Below are positions 8,261 to 16,428 of a stretch of DNA of 64,000 bases, piece by piece. The position numbers were made by a program, and so were the translations under genes. The DNA lies in the NCBI RefSeq assembly GCF_000010665.1, contig NC_012796.1:2385501-2449500 (forward strand), given 5' to 3'. Source of the DNA: Solidesulfovibrio magneticus RS-1 (lineage in GTDB: Bacteria > Desulfobacterota > Desulfovibrionia > Desulfovibrionales > Desulfovibrionaceae). Each line of letters starts with the position of its first letter. Positions within the stretch are counted from its first letter, which is position 1. Under the pieces are notes generated by a model that saw only the letters and a list, made by a program, of their open reading frames with translations, had not been told where the DNA came from and did not search any database.

Positions 8261-9331
8261 ATGATCGTACAGTGCCCCAATTGCCAGGCCAAGTTCAACC
8301 TCCCCGACAACAAGGTCGGTTCCGACGGGGCCAAGCTGCGTTGCGGCAAGTGCCGCAACGTCTTTCACGTCGATCCGCCCGCGCCCCCCGAGTCCTCGGA
8401 TCTCGGCGGCCTGACGGATTTCGATTTCCCTGACGATCTGGCCCCGACCCCGCCCCGGGCCGGCGCGGCCGGCGGTGATCGGCCCGGGCCGTCCATTCCC
8501 GACGACGGCGTGCCGGGCGACCTGTTCCATTCCGAGTCCTACGCCGCCCCGGCTTCGCCCAAGAAGCAAGCCGCCCCCGAGCCGGACGCCGACGACGATT
8601 TCCCGGGTGGGCCGGTCAAGCCGGGATTCAGCCTCGACGACGTGGCCGATCTGCCCCTGCCGGGCAGCCGGCCGTCAAAAGAACGACGCAAACGGGTCCT
8701 GCTGCTCGGCGGCATCCTCGTCGGACTTTTGGCAGCGACCCTGGCCGCCGTGTATTTCCTTGACCTCATGCCCGGCAAGAAAGCGGCCAAGGACGCCGGC
8801 CAGACTCCGGCCGCCGACACCGCCGCTCCGGCTCCCGACGCGGCCAAGCCGGCCGCCCCCGGAGCCGACGCCGCCAAGCCCGCAACGCCCGGAGCGCCGG
8901 CAGGCCAGGGCGCGCAAAAGCCCGAGGAAGCGGCCAAGGTCAAGGACATCATGCTGCAAAACGTGCGGCAGTATTACGTTTCCAACGAAAAGGCCGGCCA
9001 GCTCTTCGTCATCGAGGGCAAGGCCGTCAACAACTTCAAGACGCCCAAGGAAATGCTCAAGCTCGAAGCCAGCCTGTTCGATGAAAAGGGCGGCACGCTG
9101 GTTTCCAAGGAAGAGCTGGCCGGCAACACCGTGTCGCTTTTCCAGCTCCAGGTCATGACCCGCGACGAGCTCAAAAACGCCCTGGCCTCCCAAGTCGGCG
9201 TGCTCACCAACAACACCAATATCGCTCCGGCTGGCGAAGTGCCCTTCATGATGGTCTTTTTCGATCCGCCCGAAGCGGTCAAGGAATTCGGCGTCAAGGT
9301 CGTGGACGCCAAGGACCCGCCCCGGCAGTAG
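8261..9331 (+). CDS. Zinc-ribbon and DUF3426 membrane protein
   Basis: 356 aa. The N-terminus has a MJ0042-type zinc ribbon (CPNCQAKFNLP, then CGKCRNVF). Then come a Pro/Asp-rich linker, a basic stretch, one transmembrane helix at about 146-168, a second Ala/Pro-rich linker (about 180-220) and a C-terminal DUF3426-type beta domain (about 225-350). Topology predicts a cytoplasmic zinc ribbon and an external beta domain. Function of the family is unknown. The stop is one base from the radA start. Confidence 0.8.
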   Translation: MIVQCPNCQAKFNLPDNKVGSDGAKLRCGKCRNVFHVDPPAPPESSDLGGLTDFDFPDDLAPTPPRAGAAGGDRPGPSIPDDGVPGDLFHSESYAAPASPKKQAAPEPDADDDFPGGPVKPGFSLDDVADLPLPGSRPSKERRKRVLLLGGILVGLLAATLAAVYFLDLMPGKKAAKDAGQTPAADTAAPAPDAAKPAAPGADAAKPATPGAPAGQGAQKPEEAAKVKDIMLQNVRQYYVSNEKAGQLFVIEGKAVNNFKTPKEMLKLEASLFDEKGGTLVSKEELAGNTVSLFQLQVMTRDELKNALASQVGVLTNNTNIAPAGEVPFMMVFFDPPEAVKEFGVKVVDAKDPPRQ

Positions 9332-9332
9332 G

Positions 9333-10670
9333 ATGGCGGCCAAGACCAAGCGCACCTTCGTCTGCGCCGAATGCGGCGGGGCCTCGCCCACCTGGCGCGG
9401 CCAGTGCCCTCGCTGCGGGGCCTGGAACACCCTGGCCGAAAAGCTCGGCGGACCAGCCCGAATCCCCGGCCCGGACGGCTTGCCGTCCGGGCTTCCCATT
9501 GTGCTGGGCGACCATCCCGGCGCGGATTTCAAGCCGTTTCCCACCGGCATCGACGGCCTGGACCGGGTGCTCGGCGGGGGGCTGACCCCGGGCGGCGCCG
9601 TGCTCCTTGGCGGCGAACCCGGCATCGGCAAGTCAACCTTGCTGCTGCAGCTGGCCGGCCTTGCCGCCGCCGCCGGCCGCCGGGTGGTCTACGTCTCGGG
9701 CGAGGAATCCCTGCCCCAGCTCAAATCCCGGGCCGAGCGCCTGGGCGTGCTCCACGACGGGCTGCTCGCCGCTTCCACCACCGACGCCGGCGCGGCTGTG
9801 GACATCCTGGGCGCATCTCCCGCCCCGGACCTCGTCATCCTCGACTCCGTCCAGACCATGCACGCCGCCGGAGTCGAAGGCCCAGCCGGCTCGGTCTCCC
9901 AGGTGCGGGCCGTGGCCGCCGCCTGCGTGGAAGCGGCCAAGCGTGGCGACGCCTGTCTGATCCTGGTCGGCCACGTCACCAAGGACGGCCAGATCGCCGG
10001 CCCCAAGCTCCTGGAGCACATGGTCGACACGGTACTCTACCTCGAAGGCGAGCGCCGCCACCTCTTTCGCATCCTGCGGGTGCTCAAAAACCGCTACGGC
10101 CCCACCGACGAACTGCTCGTTATGGAAATGCGCGAGGCCGGTCTGAATGAAGTGCCCGATCCTTCGACGTTTTTTCTCGGCGACCGGGACCCGGCCGTGT
10201 CCGGTTCGGCCGTGGTCATGGCCATGGAAGGCCGGCGGCCTTTTGCCGTGGAAGTCCAGGCCCTTGCCGCCAAATCCTTTCTCTCCATGCCGCGCCGGGC
10301 GGCCCTCGGCCTCGACGTCGGCCGGCTCCACCTGCTCCTGGCCGTGCTCGAAAAACGCCTGCGCCTGAATCTCGGCCAGACCGACATCTACGCCAAGATC
10401 GGCGGCGGCCTCAAAATCGCCGACCCGGGCCTGGACCTCGGCATCGCCGCCGCTGTCCTGTCCTCCTTCTACGACCGGCCGCTGCCGGCCGGCGCGGTCT
10501 TCTGGGGCGAAGTCGACCTGTCCGGCCGCATCCGGCCGGCCGCCGCCCACGATACCCGCCTCAAACAGGCTGAACGCCTGGGCTACGGCCCCATCATCAG
10601 CCCCGACGGCGGCAAGGGCCGCCCCAAAGCCGACAACCTCGGCGATCTGGCGCGGTTGTTGTTCTCGTAG
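9333..10670 (+). CDS. radA: DNA repair protein RadA
   Basis: 445 aa. In order: a C4 zinc finger (CAECGG...CPRCGAW, about residues 10-31), a RecA-like ATPase with Walker A GEPGIGKST (about 93-101) and Walker B LVILDS, the RadA signature KNRYGPTDE (about 252-260, Tyr in place of the common Phe), and a C-terminal Lon-protease-like domain. It is a hexameric motor that extends recombination intermediates by branch migration. The zinc-ribbon gene precedes it and a palindromic repeat follows the stop. Confidence 0.97.
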   Translation: MAAKTKRTFVCAECGGASPTWRGQCPRCGAWNTLAEKLGGPARIPGPDGLPSGLPIVLGDHPGADFKPFPTGIDGLDRVLGGGLTPGGAVLLGGEPGIGKSTLLLQLAGLAAAAGRRVVYVSGEESLPQLKSRAERLGVLHDGLLAASTTDAGAAVDILGASPAPDLVILDSVQTMHAAGVEGPAGSVSQVRAVAAACVEAAKRGDACLILVGHVTKDGQIAGPKLLEHMVDTVLYLEGERRHLFRILRVLKNRYGPTDELLVMEMREAGLNEVPDPSTFFLGDRDPAVSGSAVVMAMEGRRPFAVEVQALAAKSFLSMPRRAALGLDVGRLHLLLAVLEKRLRLNLGQTDIYAKIGGGLKIADPGLDLGIAAAVLSSFYDRPLPAGAVFWGEVDLSGRIRPAAAHDTRLKQAERLGYGPIISPDGGKGRPKADNLGDLARLLFS

Positions 10671-10683
10671 TGGATAAGAGGGG

Positions 10684-10732
10684 GATGCCTCCGGCGGCTG
10701 GGGGCCTGAGGCCCCCAGACCCCCCAACGGGG
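10684..10732 (+). repeat. Palindromic GCCTCCGGCGGC repeat, copy 1
   Basis: Reads gatgcctccggcggctgggg followed by the mirror arm. CTGGGGGCC-TGA-GGCCCCCAG forms a perfect 9-bp stem, then a C-run and GGGG. It lies between the convergent radA and spermidine-synthase-like genes and could act as a bidirectional transcription stop. Confidence 0.85.
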
Positions 10733-10779
10733 TATAGGGGAGCCGGGTGTTTGTGGAGATGCAGTAACGTGCTTCGACG

Positions 10780-12258
10780 CTAATCATCGCCAAGCGTCAT
10801 GGCGCACAGCCATTCCACCGGCGCGAATTCGTCCGTCAACATGAGGCCCCCGGCCAGGGAGGCCGCTTCCTGTCGCCGGCCGAGAAATCGGCGCAGCTCG
10901 TCGCTGTGGCCTTCGGGCAGGGGGCCGGGCCGGTTGCGGGCCACGAGCATCACGTTCTGAGCCGCCTGGGGCGACTCGGGGCTGCCCAGGGGGTACAGCC
11001 CGACATCCGGGAAGACCGAGGCGAAGGTGGCGGCCAGGGAGGCGATAAACCGGCTGCCGTCGCCGGCCGCCGGGCCGATAGCGTTGATGATGAGCGCGCC
11101 GTCCGGGGCCAAGAGCGCCTGGTAACGCCGGGCCGCCTCGGCCGTCACCAGATGAAACGGCGGGGCGTAGTCCGTGCCGAAGGCATCGAGATAAATAAGG
11201 TCGTAGGGGCCGCCGTCGCGGTTGACGAACATCCGCGCGTCTTCGTGAACGATGCTCAGCCCAGGCCGGGGTGTCAGCCCGAAATATTCCTCGGCCAGGG
11301 CCGTTACCCCCGGGTCGAGCTCCACCACCGTGACCGCAGCCTCGGGCCGATTGTCGAGGAAGTGGCGGGGAAAGCTGTAAGCCCCGCCGCCGATGACCAG
11401 CACCTTGGCGTTGGCCGGGGCCATGTCCAGGCCGATGGTGAAAAAACGGGTGTAACTGAGCGCCAGCTCGCCCGGTGCGTCCGGGAACATGGCCGATTGG
11501 AACCGCGACGGCCCGGTGGTCATGACCCGGATGGGCCGCGTCGAGACCGGGTCCAGGCCCTGGTAGACCAACACCCGGCCGTAAGGCGTGTCCACGTCGT
11601 GGATGCCGGCCTCGGCCAAAAGGGCGTCTTGGGCGTAAAGCCACAACCCGGCCAGGGCGACCAGCCCGGCCGCAGCCGCCTTGGCCTTGATCCCGGCGCG
11701 GGTGGCGGCCAGGGAAACGCAAACGAGAAAGCCGGCCGTGACCAGCAGGATGGTGGTGGAGCCCAGGGCGGCAACGAGGATGAAGCCGGCGGCAAAGGTG
11801 CCGACAATGCTGCCGCAGGTGGACAGGGCATAGAGCCGGCCGGCGGTTTTGCCGGCATTGGCCGTCTGGTCGAGGCTCAGGCGAACGGCAAAGGGCGAAA
11901 CCATGCCGAGAAGCCCGGCCGCCGGGGCGAAAAGGAGCAGCGTGGCGGCGATGACGCCAAATCGTGGCCCAAGGCCCCGGGTGACCAGAAAATCGAGGAG
12001 CAGCGCCTTGGTGGCGGCCGTGGCGGCGGTCAACAGCGCGGCCAGGAGAATAATCCGGGCCAGCACCTTGGGGTCCGGGCGACGGTCGGCGAGCCGGCCG
12101 CCCTGCCAGTAACCCAGGGCCAGGGCGGCCATGACCACGCCGATAAGCCCGGTCCAGACCACGATGGAGGTACCCAGAAACGGGGCGAGGATGCGCGCTC
12201 CGACGATTTCCAGCACCATCACCGCCGCGCCGCAGGAAAAAACCGTGAATGCCAGCAT
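10780..12258 (-). CDS. Fused MFS-type membrane domain and spermidine-synthase-like protein
   Basis: 492 aa from the ATG at 12258, preferred because GGAG lies 5 bases upstream; a GTG at 12291 would add 11 residues without a ribosome site. About residues 1-205 form seven or so transmembrane helices. About 250-490 is a spermidine-synthase-like Rossmann methyltransferase fold (VLVIGGGAYSFPRHFL, then VELDPGVTALAEEYF). The family is widespread, and most members have no proven polyamine role. No SAM decarboxylase is nearby, so substrate is unknown. It converges on radA. Confidence 0.85.
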   Translation of the reverse strand: MLAFTVFSCGAAVMVLEIVGARILAPFLGTSIVVWTGLIGVVMAALALGYWQGGRLADRRPDPKVLARIILLAALLTAATAATKALLLDFLVTRGLGPRFGVIAATLLLFAPAAGLLGMVSPFAVRLSLDQTANAGKTAGRLYALSTCGSIVGTFAAGFILVAALGSTTILLVTAGFLVCVSLAATRAGIKAKAAAAGLVALAGLWLYAQDALLAEAGIHDVDTPYGRVLVYQGLDPVSTRPIRVMTTGPSRFQSAMFPDAPGELALSYTRFFTIGLDMAPANAKVLVIGGGAYSFPRHFLDNRPEAAVTVVELDPGVTALAEEYFGLTPRPGLSIVHEDARMFVNRDGGPYDLIYLDAFGTDYAPPFHLVTAEAARRYQALLAPDGALIINAIGPAAGDGSRFIASLAATFASVFPDVGLYPLGSPESPQAAQNVMLVARNRPGPLPEGHSDELRRFLGRRQEAASLAGGLMLTDEFAPVEWLCAMTLGDD

Positions 12259-12350
12259 GCCCGCTCCATTCGCTTTGCGATTGTCTACCACCGTTTACAC
12301 TTACCGATAGCCGGCCCACCCCAAGCCCGTAAAGGGGGCGCGGATAGTTT

Positions 12351-12380
12351 TTGACCGGAGCCGTTGTCCTTTGCTAAAGA
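12351..12380 (+). promoter_or_regulatory. Candidate sigma-70 promoter for the carbonic anhydrase gene
   Basis: TTGACC (12351-12356), an 18-base spacer and TAAAGA (12375-12380), about 40 bases before the carbonic anhydrase ATG. Four or five of six positions match consensus in each box. A strong GGGAGGAG ribosome site follows. Confidence 0.5.
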
Positions 12381-12419
12381 TATGGACTCACTATTTTACC
12401 CGGCAGGGAGGAGCAGCTT

Positions 12420-13133
12420 ATGAAACGGTTCGTTGCGGCGTTTGCGGGAGCGGTCATCACGTTTTCCATGGCTGGGGCGGCCATGGCGTTTTCCGGCGGG
12501 GCGGGCATTTCCGCCGATGAGGCGCTGGCCCGCCTCAAGGAAGGCAACACCCGCTATGTGGCCGGCGCGGCCGTGACCCCGCGTCAGGACGCGGCCCGGC
12601 GGCATGAAACCGCCACCGGCGGCCAGCATCCCTTTGTCTCGGTGCTGTCCTGCGCCGATTCCCGCGTGCCCGTGGAAACCGTGTTCGACCAGGGCATTGG
12701 CGATGTGTTCGTGATCCGCGTGGCCGGCAACGTGGCCAACACCGACGAGATCGGTACCATCGAATACGGGACCGAACACCTGGGCACCCCCCTGGTGGTG
12801 GTCCTGGCCCACACCAAATGCGGCGCGGTCACGGCCGTGGTCAAGGGCGAGCATGTCACCGAAAACATCGGCAAGCTCGTGGCCCCCATCGTGCCGGCCG
12901 TGGCTTCGGTGAAAAGCCGCTTTGCCTCGGGCGACTTGAACGAGCTTATCAACCGCTCCATCGAGGCCAACATGTGGCAGGCCATCGCCGACATGTACGC
13001 CAAAAGCCCCTTGCTCAAGAAGATGGCGGCCGACGGCAAGATCAAGGTTGTGGGCGCGCTCTATGACATCGATTCCGGCGATGTCCATTGGTTTGGCGAG
13101 CATCCGTCCAACGCCAACCTTATCGGCAAGTAG
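12420..13133 (+). CDS. Periplasmic beta-class carbonic anhydrase
   Basis: 237 aa with a signal peptide (cleavage near AMAFS). The beta-class zinc site is complete: Cys78 and the Asp80-Arg82 dyad in CADSR, His131 and Cys134 in HTKCGA. It interconverts CO2 and bicarbonate. Most beta enzymes are cytoplasmic, so the clear export signal is notable. It could equilibrate CO2/bicarbonate produced or used in the periplasm, for example with formate dehydrogenase; that is inference. An anion transporter gene follows after a terminator. Confidence 0.93.
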   Translation: MKRFVAAFAGAVITFSMAGAAMAFSGGAGISADEALARLKEGNTRYVAGAAVTPRQDAARRHETATGGQHPFVSVLSCADSRVPVETVFDQGIGDVFVIRVAGNVANTDEIGTIEYGTEHLGTPLVVVLAHTKCGAVTAVVKGEHVTENIGKLVAPIVPAVASVKSRFASGDLNELINRSIEANMWQAIADMYAKSPLLKKMAADGKIKVVGALYDIDSGDVHWFGEHPSNANLIGK

Positions 13134-13152
13134 CTGTCGTCATGATGTTTCT

Positions 13153-13181
13153 GGCGGCTCCTTCGGGGCCGCCTTTTTTTT
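13153..13181 (+). terminator. Intrinsic terminator of the carbonic anhydrase gene
   Basis: Stem GGCGGC (13153-13158) pairs with GCCGCC (13168-13173), with inner pairs around a TTC loop, followed by eight Ts (13174-13181). Confidence 0.9.
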
Positions 13182-13216
13182 GGACTTTTGGACAAAACCC
13201 CGGTAGGCCCAACCCC

Positions 13217-14425
13217 GTGCGTGCCGTCGTCATCATCGTCTTTGTCGTGGTCTATGCCGCCATGATCCTGGGCCGCCTGCCCGGTCTGGCCCTGGACCGG
13301 GCCGGCGCGGCCGTACTCGGGGCTTTGGCCCTTATCGCCGCCGGAACCATGACCGTCACCGATGCCTGGGCCGCCGCCGACGTGCCGACCCTGGCCCTGC
13401 TCTTCGGACTCATGGTCATCTCCGCCCAGTTGCGTCTGGGCGGCTTCTACACCGCCATCAGCCGCGCACTTATCGCCGCCTCGGCCGGCCCGGCCGGCCT
13501 TCTGGCCCGGGTCATGGCCGCCGCCGCCACGCTCTCAGCGCTTCTGGCCAACGACATCGTTTGCTTGGCCATGACGCCCATTTTGGTTGAGGCCACTCTG
13601 GCCCGGGGCCTCAACCCCGTTCCGTACCTGATCGGGCTGGCCATGGCCGCCAACATCGGTTCGGCCGCCACGCTCATCGGCAATCCGCAGAACATGCTTA
13701 TCGGCCAGGTGGCCAATCTGCCCTTTGGCGGCTACATGCTGGCCGCCCTGCCAAGCGTGGTCGCCGGCCTGGCCATCGCCTTCGCCGCCGTGGTCTGGGG
13801 CTTCCGTGGCCGGTTCGCCGGCCCCAAGGTGACCCTGGACGTGCCGGCCCCGGCCTATTCGCCCTGGCAATCGGCCAAAGGGCTGGCCGCCCTGACGGTC
13901 TGCATGATCGTTTTCGTCTGGGGCGGCATGGCCCGGGAAAACGTAGCCCTGGGCTGCGCCGGGGCGCTGCTGCTCAGCCGCCGCATGGCCTCGCGCGAAA
14001 CCCTCGCCTTGGTTGACTGGCAACTCCTGCTCCTTTTCCTTGGGCTTTTTGTGGTCAACCGCGAGGTGGCCGCCGTGGGCTTGCTCGACGACCTTTACCG
14101 AGGCGTGGCCGCCTGCGGCGTGGACCTCGGCCGGCCGGCCTGGCTGTTCACGGCTTCGGTTGTCCTGTCCAACATTGTCTCCAACGTGCCGGCAGTCATG
14201 CTGCTCCTGCCCGGCCATGGCTCGCCCGAACAGGCGACCTTGCTCGCCGTCTCCAGCACCCTGGCCGGCAATCTGCTGCTGCCCGGCAGCATCGCCAACC
14301 TCATCGTGGCCGATCAGGCCGCGCTGCTTGGCGTCTCCATGGGCTTTCGGGAACACGCCCGCATCGCCGCCCCGGCCACCGTGTTGACGCTGGTCGTCTC
14401 GGGCTGGTTGTTGTTGGGGGTGTGA
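13217..14425 (+). CDS. Anion/ion transporter of the ArsB-NhaD / SLC13 superfamily
   Basis: 402 aa from the GTG at 13217; the frame stays open further upstream but there it crosses the terminator hairpin. There are about ten transmembrane helices with two family repeats: SALLANDIVCLAMTPI and IGNPQNMLIG in the first half, LSNIVSNVPAVMLLLP in the second. These match ArsB, NhaD and CitM transporters. Substrate cannot be read from sequence. Position next to a periplasmic carbonic anhydrase makes an inorganic or carboxylate anion plausible, but a terminator lies between them. Confidence 0.8.
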   Translation: MRAVVIIVFVVVYAAMILGRLPGLALDRAGAAVLGALALIAAGTMTVTDAWAAADVPTLALLFGLMVISAQLRLGGFYTAISRALIAASAGPAGLLARVMAAAATLSALLANDIVCLAMTPILVEATLARGLNPVPYLIGLAMAANIGSAATLIGNPQNMLIGQVANLPFGGYMLAALPSVVAGLAIAFAAVVWGFRGRFAGPKVTLDVPAPAYSPWQSAKGLAALTVCMIVFVWGGMARENVALGCAGALLLSRRMASRETLALVDWQLLLLFLGLFVVNREVAAVGLLDDLYRGVAACGVDLGRPAWLFTASVVLSNIVSNVPAVMLLLPGHGSPEQATLLAVSSTLAGNLLLPGSIANLIVADQAALLGVSMGFREHARIAAPATVLTLVVSGWLLLGV

Positions 14426-14437
14426 GAGAAGAGGGGA

Positions 14438-14487
14438 GATGCCTCCGGCGGCTGGGGGCCTGAGGCCCCCAGACCCCCCAATTGGGG
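14438..14487 (+). repeat. Palindromic GCCTCCGGCGGC repeat, copy 2
   Basis: Same layout as copy 1: gatgcctccggcggc, then a perfect 9-bp stem (14452-14460 with 14464-14472), a C-run and TTGGGG. It lies 12 bp after the transporter stop. Confidence 0.85.
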
Positions 14488-14526
14488 AATGGAGGGGCGT
14501 CGGGGGTGAGCGAGGAGTGACAACGT

Positions 14527-15780
14527 ATGGAAGCTATTAAACGAGCTTTGGCCGACGGCTGGTTCCGGGAACAGGATACCGCTGTGGTGCTCTACGACCT
14601 GGACGCCCTGACGGCCCGGGTCGAGGCGCTGACAAGCGCCTTTCCCGCCGAAACCGTCCACGCCTTTGCCGTCAAGGCCTGCCCGCTACCGCCGGTGTTG
14701 GCCATGCTGGCCCAGCTCGGCCTGGGGGCCGAGGCGGCGTCCCTTGGCGAAATTCATCTGGCCCTGGCTGCCGGCTTTCCGTCCGAGCGCATCGTCTTCG
14801 ACTCCCCGGCCAAGACCGTGGAGGAGCTGCGCCTGGCCCTATCCCTTGGGCTTTTCGTCAATGCCGACAACCTGGACGAACTGGACCGCCTGGACGACCT
14901 GGGGCGGGACATGGGCCTCGTGCCCCGGGCCGGGCTGCGGATCAATCCCCAGGCCGGAACCGGGCGCATCAAGGCCACCAGCGTGGCTGGGCGCTATTCC
15001 AAGTTCGGCGTTCCCCTGCCCCAGCGTGAGGCCATTGTCGACGCCTTCGGCCGCTATCCTTGGCTTTCGGGCCTCCATGTCCACATCGGTTCCCAGGGCT
15101 GCCCCCTGGAACTTCTCGTGGCCGGCGTGGGCGCGGTTTACGACCTTGCCGCCGACCTCGACGCCCGGTTCGGTCCGGGGCGCGTGGCTGTCTTCGATCT
15201 CGGCGGCGGCCTTCCCGCCGCCTACCGCGACGCGGACCGTCCGCCCAGCCCCCAAGCCTACTTCGAGGCGCTGCGTGTCCGTTGTCCCGGCCTGGAGGGA
15301 AACCAGCGCCGGCTGGTCACGGAATTCGGCCGCATGATGGCCGCGCCTTGCGCCGTGGCCGCCAGCCGGGTGGAATACGTCAAGCGCCAGCCGGGCCATC
15401 GCACGGCGGTCATGCACCTGGGCGCGGACATGTTCGTACGCGAATGCTACAACCCGCGCTTCTGGCCCCATCGCACCCGTTTGCTCGGCGCGCACGGCCT
15501 TGAGAAACAAGGAAAACCCGTGCTGCACCATCTGGCCGGGCCGTTGTGTTTTTCCGGGGATTTTCCCGTGCGTCGGGCCATGTTGCCCGAGGCAACGGCG
15601 GGGGACATCGTGGTCATCGAGGATGTCGGGGCCTACACCCTGTCCATGTGGTCGCGCTACAACAGCCGGCAAATGCCGCGTGTGCTGGGGCTGCGGCAAG
15701 GGCATTTTTCGGTGTTGCGCGAACGGGAGGAACCCGAGGATCTGGTGCAGTTTTGGCTTGGCGGGAGCATGTCGGCGTAA
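14527..15780 (+). CDS. PLP-dependent decarboxylase, Orn/DAP/Arg family 2
   Basis: 417 aa alanine-racemase-fold enzyme. The PLP lysine is Lys50 in HAFAVKACP. The phosphate-binding glycine loop (DLGGG) follows at about 222-226. The C-terminal beta domain carries GPLCFSGD (about 338-345), in the place of the CESGD active-site cysteine of DapDC. It is distinct from the canonical lysA at 20.5-21.7 kb, so the substrate may be another diamino acid or a polyamine precursor. It has no partner gene nearby except a spermidine-synthase-like gene 2.3 kb away on the other strand. Confidence 0.8.
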   Translation: MEAIKRALADGWFREQDTAVVLYDLDALTARVEALTSAFPAETVHAFAVKACPLPPVLAMLAQLGLGAEAASLGEIHLALAAGFPSERIVFDSPAKTVEELRLALSLGLFVNADNLDELDRLDDLGRDMGLVPRAGLRINPQAGTGRIKATSVAGRYSKFGVPLPQREAIVDAFGRYPWLSGLHVHIGSQGCPLELLVAGVGAVYDLAADLDARFGPGRVAVFDLGGGLPAAYRDADRPPSPQAYFEALRVRCPGLEGNQRRLVTEFGRMMAAPCAVAASRVEYVKRQPGHRTAVMHLGADMFVRECYNPRFWPHRTRLLGAHGLEKQGKPVLHHLAGPLCFSGDFPVRRAMLPEATAGDIVVIEDVGAYTLSMWSRYNSRQMPRVLGLRQGHFSVLREREEPEDLVQFWLGGSMSA

Positions 15781-15838
15781 ATCCGGGCGCACTACCCCGG
15801 GCTTGAGGCAGGCAGGCGCTACGCTAAAGGAATTCGCC

Positions 15839-16294
15839 TCAGGCCGGAGCGCCGACGGCCTGGGCGTCGGCCAGGGGCCGGCCCAGGAGAAAGGCCACTT
15901 CTTCGGAAGTCAGCACCGACATGGACGGGCGGCATGGGAGCTTTCCGGGTTGCGGCAGGCCCAGGGCTTGCCAGGTGCGGGCCAGAAGCGCCCCGGGAGA
16001 CAAGGGGAGCCGACAAACGCCCTCCTGGTCGCCAGAGAGGCGTTTTGGGCTGGGGCCATGGAGCAGGGTGATGATACGGGGGGCCAGACCGTCAAGCTCC
16101 TTGAGCAGCGTTGCCGGGTCTTCGTCGGCGTCAAGGGTCAGGTAGGCCAGTTGGCAGGGACCGAAATGAGCCGACAGGCGCGCCGCTTCGTCGGCGTCGC
16201 GGGCGGCGAGCACTGTGAAATGCCCCGACAGGGCCCCGGTCAGGAACGCCAGTTCCAGGGAATCCGGGCAGACGATGAGCACGCGGGTAGGCAG
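15839..16294 (-). CDS. Small receiver-like protein without the phosphorylated Asp
   Basis: About 151 aa if started at the CTG at 16294, which sits 6 bases after a strong GAGGAGG; a GTG at 16282 is the alternative. The first 90 residues (PTRVLIVCPDSLELAFL onward) resemble the alternating strand-helix pattern of a response-regulator receiver, but no conserved Asp follows the third strand. The C-terminal part has no known motif. I do not recognise its family. Reading beyond 16294 is open but lacks a ribosome site. Confidence 0.5.
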   Translation of the reverse strand: MPTRVLIVCPDSLELAFLTGALSGHFTVLAARDADEAARLSAHFGPCQLAYLTLDADEDPATLLKELDGLAPRIITLLHGPSPKRLSGDQEGVCRLPLSPGALLARTWQALGLPQPGKLPCRPSMSVLTSEEVAFLLGRPLADAQAVGAPA

Positions 16295-16428
16295 GGCAGG
16301 CCTCCTCGGACGCCACGGGACCGGATCGGCGTCACGGGGTTTACCCTGACAAATGCAAAAATCGATCCAGCTCAAGGATTCCGGGCCTGCGGCCGCCACG
16401 CCGGGCCGAGGCGGCAAATGCTGCCGGA

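Noticed and set aside
10784-12319. 511-codon minus-strand frame overlapping the spermidine-synthase-like gene
   Set aside because: Arg/Pro/Gly-rich +1 frame; the other frame gives membrane helices and a Rossmann motif.
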